Assembly (NCBI GenBank): GCA_030598625.1
Contig: JAUVPO010000038.1
Coordinates: forward strand, 1-11,010
DNA: 11,010 bases
Reading direction: 5' to 3'
From: Deferribacteres bacterium
Lineage (GTDB): Bacteria > Nitrospirota > Thermodesulfovibrionia > UBA6902
In this document: piece by piece, positions 6,198 to 11,010 of the stretch
Layout of the letters: each line of letters begins with the position of its first letter
Position numbering within the stretch: position 1 is the stretch's first letter
The notes under the pieces: model-generated
Databases searched by the model: none
Told to the model about the DNA's origin: nothing
The model's input: the letters and a program-made list of their open reading frames with translations, nothing else
Program-made: the position numbers and the translations under genes

Positions 6198-8120
6198 GTG
6201 GCTCAAGAAAATGTCTTGCATGAAGTCAGCCGCTTTACCGAATACGACATTTATCTCTTTAAAGAAGGGACCCACCTATCTCTTTATGATAAAATGGGCT
6301 CCCACATAATGGAGATTGAAGGTAAGCAAGGAACGTACTTTGCGGTGTGGGCTCCGAATGCTGATAAAGTGTCTGTAATCGGCGATTTCAACTCATGGCA
6401 TCCGGACACTCATTTTCTGAAAAACAGGGAGGACGGTTCGGGCATCTTTGAGGGATTTATTCCCGGGATTGGGCACGGCTCATTTTATAAATATCATATC
6501 AGGTCGAAATTCAAGGGCTATAGAGCGGATAAAGGAGACCCCTTTGCCTTCTACTGGCAAGTGCCGCCTGACACAGGTTCTGTTGTATGGGATTTAACGT
6601 GCGAATGGAATGATTCCGGGTGGTTAAAGAATCGGCACATAAAAAATTCCCTTGAATCTCCGATGTCTATTTATGAGGTCCATCTCGGTTCCTGGCGAAG
6701 GAATCCGGATGATGCCAATCGGTTTCTCACATATCGTGAAATTGCACCGAATCTTGCAGATTACGTGACTGATATAGGATTCACTCATGTCGAATTTATG
6801 CCGGTCATGGAACACCCTTTTTACGGCTCCTGGGGTTATCAGTGCACAGGGTATTATGCGCCCACAAGCCGCTACGGCACGCCGCAGGATTTTATGTACC
6901 TGATTGACTATCTTCACCAAAAGGGTATAGGAGTGATACTCGACTGGGTGCCATCACATTTTCCTGATGATATACATGGACTCGTAATTTTAGATGGCAC
7001 TTATCTCTATGAACCTGCAGACCCGAAAAAGGGATATCATCCGGACTGGAAAAGTTATATATTCAATTATGGACGGAATGAGGTCCGAAATTTTTTGTTG
7101 AACAGTGCAATGTTCTGGGTGGGGCAGTATCATGCTGACGGTCTCAGGGTCGATGCTGTTGCTTCCATGCTTTACCTCGACTATGGCCGGAAAGAAGGAG
7201 AGTGGATTCCAAATGAATACGGTGGCAAAGAAAATATTGAAGCAATCAGCTTCCTCAGAAAGCTGAATGAAGTGATATATGAAAAGTATCCTGATGTTCA
7301 AACAATAGCAGAGGAATCAACTGCATGGCCCATGGTTTCAAGACCCACACACCTTGGAGGCCTGGGTTTCGGCATGAAATGGAACATGGGCTGGATGCAT
7401 GATACACTGGAGTATTTTTCCAATGACCCTTTGTACCGTAAGTATAACCATAACAAGCTCACGTTCAGCCTGATCTATGCTTTTCATGAAAACTTTGTGC
7501 TCTCACTTTCACACGATGAGGTTGTATATGGGAAGGAGTCGCTGATCGGGAAAATGCCTGGTGACTACTGGCAGAAATCCGCAAACCTCAGACTCTTATT
7601 CGGTTATATGTATTGTCATCCCGGAAAGAAGCTGATCTTTATGGGGGGTGAATTCGGTCAACAGCAGGAGTGGTACCACGAAGAGAGTCTCCACTGGCAA
7701 CTTATGAAAGATCCCCGCCATTTCGAGTTGAGGCGATGGGTGCGGGATTTGAACCTGTTTCTCGCTTCCGAGCCCGCCCTTTATGAGAGGGATTTTGAAA
7801 CTAAAGGATTTGAGTGGATAGACACCAGTGACTCGGAAGAGAGCGTGATCAGTTTCGTAAGAAAGGGCAAGTCAAAAGATGACTTGATGCTTATCGTATG
7901 CAACATGACACCGGTCCCGAGGCACAGTTACAGAGTTGGTGTTCCAAGAAGCGGGTGCTGGAAAGAGATATTAAACAGCGACGCTAAAGAATATGGAGGA
8001 AGCGGTCAGGGCAATTTCGGCGGGGTTGATTCGGTCCCTGTTGTCTGTAATAAAAGATACAATTCTGTTCTGTTGACGCTCCCTCCCCTGGGGATAGTTG
8101 TGTTTAGGTGGGAAGGGTGA
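6198..8120 (+). CDS. glgB: 1,4-alpha-glucan (glycogen) branching enzyme, GH13
   Basis: Transfers segments of alpha-1,4-glucan onto O6 of glucose units, making the alpha-1,6 branches of glycogen in the cytoplasm. 640 residues from GTG 6198. An in-frame TTG at 6192 touches the AAGGAG ribosome binding site and is rejected, while GTG sits six bases from it. Order of domains: CBM48-type beta-sandwich (about 38-115, with FAVWAPNADKVSVIGDFN), GH13 barrel with region I DWVPSHFP (about 249-256), region II GLRVDAVASM with the predicted nucleophile D319, region III TIAEEST with the general acid E372, region IV LSHDEVVYGK with D440, then a C-terminal beta domain. There is no extra N1 module, so it is the short GlgB type. 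Region I has serine where most branching enzymes have glycine (DWVPGHF). It stands alone, divergent from the ATPase operon and convergent with the sigma gene; no other glycogen gene is in view. Confidence 0.97.
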   Translation: MAQENVLHEVSRFTEYDIYLFKEGTHLSLYDKMGSHIMEIEGKQGTYFAVWAPNADKVSVIGDFNSWHPDTHFLKNREDGSGIFEGFIPGIGHGSFYKYHIRSKFKGYRADKGDPFAFYWQVPPDTGSVVWDLTCEWNDSGWLKNRHIKNSLESPMSIYEVHLGSWRRNPDDANRFLTYREIAPNLADYVTDIGFTHVEFMPVMEHPFYGSWGYQCTGYYAPTSRYGTPQDFMYLIDYLHQKGIGVILDWVPSHFPDDIHGLVILDGTYLYEPADPKKGYHPDWKSYIFNYGRNEVRNFLLNSAMFWVGQYHADGLRVDAVASMLYLDYGRKEGEWIPNEYGGKENIEAISFLRKLNEVIYEKYPDVQTIAEESTAWPMVSRPTHLGGLGFGMKWNMGWMHDTLEYFSNDPLYRKYNHNKLTFSLIYAFHENFVLSLSHDEVVYGKESLIGKMPGDYWQKSANLRLLFGYMYCHPGKKLIFMGGEFGQQQEWYHEESLHWQLMKDPRHFELRRWVRDLNLFLASEPALYERDFETKGFEWIDTSDSEESVISFVRKGKSKDDLMLIVCNMTPVPRHSYRVGVPRSGCWKEILNSDAKEYGGSGQGNFGGVDSVPVVCNKRYNSVLLTLPPLGIVVFRWEG

Positions 8121-8173
8121 GCGTGTGTAAGGGGAATTATTCATAATCATTTGTAATCCTCAATTTTATAATC

Positions 8174-8200
8174 CTTGAAGGTTTTGGATTTCAAGTTTTT
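8174..8200 (+). terminator. Possible intrinsic terminator of glgB
   Basis: CTTGAAG (8174-8180) pairs with TTTCAAG (8189-8195), one pair being a G-U, across an eight-base loop, followed at once by five T (8196-8200). It lies about 55 bases after the glgB stop. The stem is AT-rich and weak, so termination may be partial or assisted by the GC-rich hairpin that follows at 8201-8224. Confidence 0.4.
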
Positions 8201-8224
8201 CAGGGGCGACCTTTGCCGCCCCTG
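8201..8224. repeat. GC-rich extragenic inverted repeat
   Basis: CAGGGGCG (8201-8208) and CGCCCCTG (8217-8224) form a perfect 8-bp stem with an eight-base loop. It lies in the 162-base gap between the convergent glgB and sigma genes. Neither strand has a T-tract after the stem (T5 lies 5' on the plus strand), so it is not a standard intrinsic terminator by itself. It may block read-through or 3' exonucleases from both sides, or be one copy of a dispersed palindromic element. The rest of the gap (8225-8282) holds only a 10-bp palindrome, CAGCCGGCTG, at 8252-8261. Confidence 0.55.
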
Positions 8225-8282
8225 TATTAAAGGAGAATAGCGCCTTTCCATCAGCCGGCTGCATCCTCCCGGGACGTGTCTT

Positions 8283-9767
8283 TTAACCGGTCTTTTCCAA
8301 AAACAGTCTAAGTGAGTTGCTTCTTGCCGGGTGCCTGAGCTTTCTTAGCGCCTTGCCTTCCAACTGCCGTATACGTTCCCTTGTTACCTTGAATTGTTTG
8401 CCGACCTCTTCAAGTGTCTGTGAGACGCCGTCTCCGATACCAAAACGTCTTTTAATGATTTCCGATTCTTTTCTGGTAAGAGAATTTAAAACCTTCCTGA
8501 CCTGCGTTTTCATTTCCTGCTTGATAACTGTATCTAATGGAATAAGTGATGACTTGTCCTCAATAAAATCTTCCAGATGGCTGTCTTCATCATTTCCTAT
8601 CGGCGTTTCCAAAGAGATAGGTTCTTTGCATATCTTTAAAATTGTCCTCAATTTCTCTATAGGAAGTCCCATCCTCCTTGCTATCTCCTCCGGCTTTGGT
8701 TCCCTGCCCAGTTCCTGAACAAGATACTTGGAAATTCGGGTTAATCTATTCATGGTTTCTATCATATGCACGGGCAGCCTTATGGTTCTTGCCTGGTCCG
8801 CAAGCGCGCGCGTTATTGCCTGCCTTATCCACCAGGTCGCATATGTACTGAATTTATAACCTTTTTTGTAATCGAATTTATCAACGGCCTTCATCAGCCC
8901 GATATTGCCCTCCTGGATAAGATCTATTAAACCGAGACCCCTGCCGATGTGCCTTCTTGCTATACTTATTACAAGCCTCAGGTTAGCTTCTGTAAGCGCT
9001 TTTTTTGCTTCAAGGATGTTTCGTTCGCTGTCTTGAATGATATTTAATGCTTTTATAAATTCATCTTCCTTAAGACCCAGTTCGGATTCTATATTCCTGC
9101 TTTCCGGTTCTTCAGGAATTGTTTTTGCCTTCACTGGAATGCAGGTTAGTTCCCTGTCAGCGTTGTGACATACGGTTGCCAATTCCTTGAATTCATATGA
9201 TAACTCTTTAATTATTCGTTCACTTAAACGTAGATCGAGAATTGTATCAGCTATCCTTATGCTGTTTTTTCTCAAGCCGGCTTTTGTTGTCTCAACATCT
9301 TTCCCGTTAAATTTATTATTGGTAATCTTTTTAATGCAGCGCTCCCTTTTTTTGAAAAGAGACTTTAATGACCTGGTTTTTTTATAAAACTCCTCTATAA
9401 CGATCATATTTTCTGTTGCTGACATGTCCCGTCTGATCATGCAGAGGCTGTTGATTGATACTTTCTTTTCTTTCAATAAATTAGAAAGATTCAATACATG
9501 TTTAACAGCAAAAGGAGATGCAAAAACAATCCTTGCTACTCTTTCTTTCCCCTCTTCTATCTTTCTTGCGAGATCAACCTCGCTCTGTTTTGTAAGCAGG
9601 GGGATTGATTCCATGTCCTTGAGATATGTTCTTATTGGATCATTCAAATTGTAGTTTATCGAAAGAGCGGTTTTTTTGTTTGCATTACTGTCGCTTTCCA
9701 TGACCTCTACCATATTGTGTTTGTACCTGTTTTCTTTATGCCTTGAGTAATCTAATTGAGCTTCCAT
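8283..9767 (-). CDS. RpoD-family sigma-70 factor lacking region 1.1
   Basis: RNA polymerase sigma subunit, 494 residues from ATG 9767. The ATG is preceded by GGGGGAG at four bases; a TTG at 9812 would add 15 residues but has a poorer site and deeply overlaps the upstream gene. Order: region 1.2 (NDPIRTYLKDMESIPLLT, about 42-60), a charged non-conserved region (about 80-250), region 2 (about 258-340) with the core-binding DLIQEGNIGLMKAVDKF and the -10-reading TYATWWIRQAITRALADQ, region 3 (about 345-400), and region 4 (about 425-480) with TLEEVGKQFKVTRERIRQ as the -35 helix-turn-helix. The DNA-contact residues look like those of housekeeping sigma, so near-consensus promoters are expected. Only about 41 residues precede region 1.2, so the autoinhibitory region 1.1 is absent, as in group 2 sigmas. 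It ends a five-gene operon of small regulators, which suggests an accessory rather than primary sigma (inference). Confidence 0.93.
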   Translation of the reverse strand: MEAQLDYSRHKENRYKHNMVEVMESDSNANKKTALSINYNLNDPIRTYLKDMESIPLLTKQSEVDLARKIEEGKERVARIVFASPFAVKHVLNLSNLLKEKKVSINSLCMIRRDMSATENMIVIEEFYKKTRSLKSLFKKRERCIKKITNNKFNGKDVETTKAGLRKNSIRIADTILDLRLSERIIKELSYEFKELATVCHNADRELTCIPVKAKTIPEEPESRNIESELGLKEDEFIKALNIIQDSERNILEAKKALTEANLRLVISIARRHIGRGLGLIDLIQEGNIGLMKAVDKFDYKKGYKFSTYATWWIRQAITRALADQARTIRLPVHMIETMNRLTRISKYLVQELGREPKPEEIARRMGLPIEKLRTILKICKEPISLETPIGNDEDSHLEDFIEDKSSLIPLDTVIKQEMKTQVRKVLNSLTRKESEIIKRRFGIGDGVSQTLEEVGKQFKVTRERIRQLEGKALRKLRHPARSNSLRLFLEKTG

Positions 9768-9949
9768 GTTTCTCCCCCTGAAGTAAGAAAGGTTTTTGAT
9801 TGTTTTATGCAATTCAACCTTGCGATCTCCGAGTAAATCTTAAAACCTTCTCCCCTGAAAAAGTTAATGCTTTCTTCCCTGTAAGCAGGGTCCCTGAAAT
9901 CTTTTACTGACTGAAGGATAATCGCCAGTGCAAGACTTTTAAATCCCAT
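9752..9949 (-). CDS. Small helical protein of unknown function, sigma-operon gene 4
   Basis: 65 residues; I do not recognise the family. Good ribosome binding site AAGGAG five bases before ATG 9949. Its start overlaps the end of the STAS gene by 11 bases and its end overlaps the sigma ATG by 16 bases, so translation of all three is probably coupled. The N-terminal 46 residues look like two or three amphipathic helices (MGFKSLALAIILQSVKDF, then REESINFFRGEGFKIYSEIA); the remainder is short and polar, with one cysteine (C47). By eye the pattern A-I-x-L-Q-x-V-x-D-[FY]-R followed by a basic-acidic FF-R-x-E-G-F helix recalls small single-domain regulatory proteins, but this is not a family assignment. 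A sigma-binding or regulator role is suggested only by position. Confidence 0.7.
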   Translation of the reverse strand: MGFKSLALAIILQSVKDFRDPAYREESINFFRGEGFKIYSEIARLNCIKQSKTFLTSGGETWKLN

Positions 9950-10307
9950 AAGTGCTCCTTTCCCTTTTGTATGCAGGCTTGTTACAATCTGAACGCATAT
10001 TAATATCAGGGGAATAGTTGATGTTATTTTTGATTTTGCAATTAAATATCTCTGACAAATAATTCCTGGGAATTTCGGTCAGAATTACGGGATTCTTAAG
10101 TCGAATTGAAGCGCAGTATGCCCTCTTAAACAGCTGGATGCATTTGGAATCTATTCCTGTGACTTCTTTGAAATTCAGGATTGCCCGGTCAATACTGTGT
10201 ATTGCCTTCATCAGGATTATCTTCAGATCGTCTTCATGTTTTGAAGTTATCTCGCCGTTAAAGGTGAAGACACCTACATTTCCCAGGTTTTCAAACGTAA
10301 CATTCAT
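9939..10307 (-). CDS. STAS-domain protein (anti-sigma-antagonist-like)
   Basis: 122 residues. About 1-90 fit a STAS fold of the SpoIIAA/RsbV kind: strand NVGVFTFNGEIT, helix DDLKIILMKAIH, strand AILNFKEVTGIDS, helix CIQLFKRAY, then NPVILTEIP and a last helix. In partner-switch systems the segment after the core strand is D-S-[ST]-G-L, with a phosphorylated Ser/Thr. Here it reads I-D-S54-K-C-I-Q, so S54 is kept but the following S/T-G is K-C. About 32 polar, basic residues follow the domain. Start ATG 10307 overlaps the stop of the upstream gene as ATGA, with GAGGAG at a good distance; its 3' end overlaps the next gene by 11 bases. No matching HPK-like kinase (SpoIIAB/RsbW type) or PP2C phosphatase is visible, so classical partner switching is not shown. 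A structural or sensory STAS role is the alternative. Confidence 0.72.
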   Translation of the reverse strand: MNVTFENLGNVGVFTFNGEITSKHEDDLKIILMKAIHSIDRAILNFKEVTGIDSKCIQLFKRAYCASIRLKNPVILTEIPRNYLSEIFNCKIKNNINYSPDINMRSDCNKPAYKRERSTYGI

Positions 10308-10522
10308 TTTTTCTCCTCTTCATTAATAAGTGATAGAATTTGTTTATCATTAAATTTACGATTGTTCAAATAATTGTTATTGTAAATTTCACATTTATCA
10401 AAATTGTTGCTGCAATAATGTATTGCGGGATTTATGGTTCTGCTGGTCAGGTTAAAGCAGTAACAATCATTAAACGGTTTTTTAATGAATGGACATAATT
10501 TATAATTGATTTGATTATTCAT
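10304..10522 (-). CDS. Small cysteine-rich protein, sigma-operon gene 2
   Basis: 72 residues, family not recognised. Five cysteines in the pattern C10-x9-C20-x-C22-x14-C37-x6-C44; all lie in the first 44 residues, set among aromatic and asparagine residues (LCPFIKKPFNDCYCFN and HYCSNNFDKCEIY). Such spacing would suit a bound metal (zinc or Fe-S) or redox disulfides; which one cannot be told. The C-terminal 28 residues are highly charged. No signal peptide, so probably cytoplasmic. ATG at 10522 lies four bases after the stop of the upstream gene and the 3' end overlaps the STAS gene by four bases. Base composition is very low in GC (11 of 60 bases in 10321-10380). The YC-x6-C-x-I-Y motif matches that of the upstream gene, suggesting a pair. 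Confidence 0.7.
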   Translation of the reverse strand: MNNQINYKLCPFIKKPFNDCYCFNLTSRTINPAIHYCSNNFDKCEIYNNNYLNNRKFNDKQILSLINEEEKK

Positions 10523-10526
10523 TTCT

Positions 10527-10736
10527 TTAATTATTTATGCATCCGTTAAAATGTTTGACGCCCGGAGACAATTCTTCATATTTTGTATAGAACGAACATT
10601 TGTTATAGTCTTTATTTTTACAGTATGTCCTTAGTTCTGAAAGACTCGGGGAATACGGTTTATCACCTTTTGCACAAAGTAGTATTACCCAGTCCAGCAA
10701 TTCCACTAAATCAGGGCATCTTGTATTTATCGACAC
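10527..10736 (-). CDS. Small cysteine-containing protein, sigma-operon gene 1
   Basis: 69 residues, family not recognised. First gene of the operon. The start is GTG 10736, with AAAGGA four bases upstream; the frame is open for about 20 more codons upstream but contains no ATG, GTG or TTG before an in-frame TGA. Cysteines C7, C21, C39, C47 and C66. The N-terminus runs RCPDLVELLDWVILLCAKGD, an amphipathic helix between two cysteines, then PYSPSLSELRTYC, then YNKCSFY. The block YC-x7-C-x-F-Y parallels YC-x6-C-x-I-Y in the next gene, and both proteins begin with a C-P dipeptide. Likely a small cytoplasmic metal-binding or thiol protein (inference). A sigma-54-like promoter element lies about 85 bases upstream of the start. 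Confidence 0.68.
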   Translation of the reverse strand: MSINTRCPDLVELLDWVILLCAKGDKPYSPSLSELRTYCKNKDYNKCSFYTKYEELSPGVKHFNGCINN

Positions 10737-10810
10737 TGTTTCCTTTCCGGATGTCCAATAATAGACCGCTGTAAATAATACCGCTTTAACTTTTGGAGGA
10801 TTTCAGATAT

Positions 10811-10843
10811 ATCAAAGTATTACAAGAAACATGCCACTTTGAT
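10811..10843. repeat. Inverted repeat framing the sigma-54-like element
   Basis: ATCAAAG (10811-10817) and CTTTGAT (10837-10843) are perfect 7-bp arms, 19 bases apart, and enclose the -24/-12-like element exactly. This could be an operator for a dimeric regulator or, in RNA, part of a leader stem if transcription starts upstream. It is the only clear dyad close to the start of the operon. Confidence 0.4.
10821..10836 (-). promoter_or_regulatory. Candidate sigma-54 (RpoN) promoter for the sigma operon
   Basis: On the minus strand: TGGCATG (10836-10830), four bases, TTGTA (10825-10821). The consensus is TGGCACG-N4-TTGCA, so 10 of 12 fixed positions agree and the spacing of the -24 GG to the -12 G is exact. 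The mismatches are C to T in TGGCA[C]G and C to T in TTG[C]A. Transcription would begin near 10811, about 75 bases before the GTG of the first gene. The element sits within an inverted repeat. Consensus match only. Confidence 0.38.
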
Positions 10844-11010
10844 GAATGGCGATTAATAACTAATTATGGATTGCTTTAATTGCATCCAATGAGAAAAAAT
10901 AAATTCGAGGATTATTCTGTCGGAGTGTTAAATCTGCTATTTTATTAATTAGTTATGAACATACTTTTATTGGTTTCATATTGTGAATAAGTGAATTATT
11001 AATATCCGGA
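10844..11010. other. AT-rich intergenic region, no gene seen
   Basis: No credible coding frame on either strand. The only structure found is an 11-bp inverted repeat: ATAACTAATTA (10856-10866) and TAATTAGTTAT (10946-10956), about 79 bases apart. It is AT-rich and may be chance; if the downstream sigma-54-like promoter is real, this is where upstream activator sites would lie. Confidence 0.4.

Noticed and set aside
8201..8224. Intrinsic terminator for the sigma operon
   Set aside because: On the minus strand the stem is followed by AAAAAC, not a T-tract, so it cannot be called a standard terminator in that direction.
9768..9812. TTG 9812 as the sigma-factor start
   Set aside because: ATG 9767 has a strong GGGGGAG site; the extra 15 residues are not part of any sigma region and would lengthen the overlap with the upstream gene.

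Overview
The window looks like chromosomal DNA of an environmental Gram-negative-type bacterium. The mix of an N-type rotary ATPase operon, a short glgB and an RpoD-family sigma factor in a small-gene operon would fit Nitrospirota or Desulfobacterota-like lineages, but this is a guess from protein style; no rRNA or other marker is present. No CRISPR array, tRNA, rRNA or insertion sequence was seen.

Positions 1-5785, minus strand: most of an N-ATPase operon (the alternative, laterally mobile F-type ATPase) in the order atpD-atpC-atpQ-atpR-atpB-atpE-atpF-atpA. atpA runs off the left edge with 503 codons visible, and the expected atpG (gamma) would lie outside. Genes overlap or are closely packed, except for a 115-nt, 21% GC leader before atpE. 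There is no separate delta gene, but the long b subunit (AtpF) carries a delta/OSCP-like C-terminus. AtpQ and AtpR are the N-ATPase-specific small membrane proteins. The c subunit has a carboxylate in both helices.

Positions 5786-6197: divergent intergenic region with a good extended -10 promoter and structured leader for glgB. Positions 6198-8120, plus strand: glgB, glycogen branching enzyme, complete. Positions 8121-8282: convergent gap with two hairpins.

Positions 8283-10736, minus strand: a compact, AT-rich five-gene unit. In transcription order it encodes two small cysteine-rich proteins sharing a YC-x(6,7)-C-x-[IF]-Y motif, a STAS-domain protein with an altered phospho-site motif, a 65-residue protein of unknown function, and a full RpoD-type sigma factor lacking region 1.1. 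The last three reading frames overlap their neighbours, so the set is almost certainly one operon. A sigma-54-like -24/-12 element framed by a 7-bp inverted repeat lies just upstream (10811-10843). This cluster is the part most likely to be an undescribed system: a sigma factor co-encoded with a possible partner-switch protein and possible metal- or redox-responsive proteins. That role is inference; no kinase, phosphatase or classical anti-sigma factor is visible in the window. Positions 10844-11010 hold no gene that I can see.
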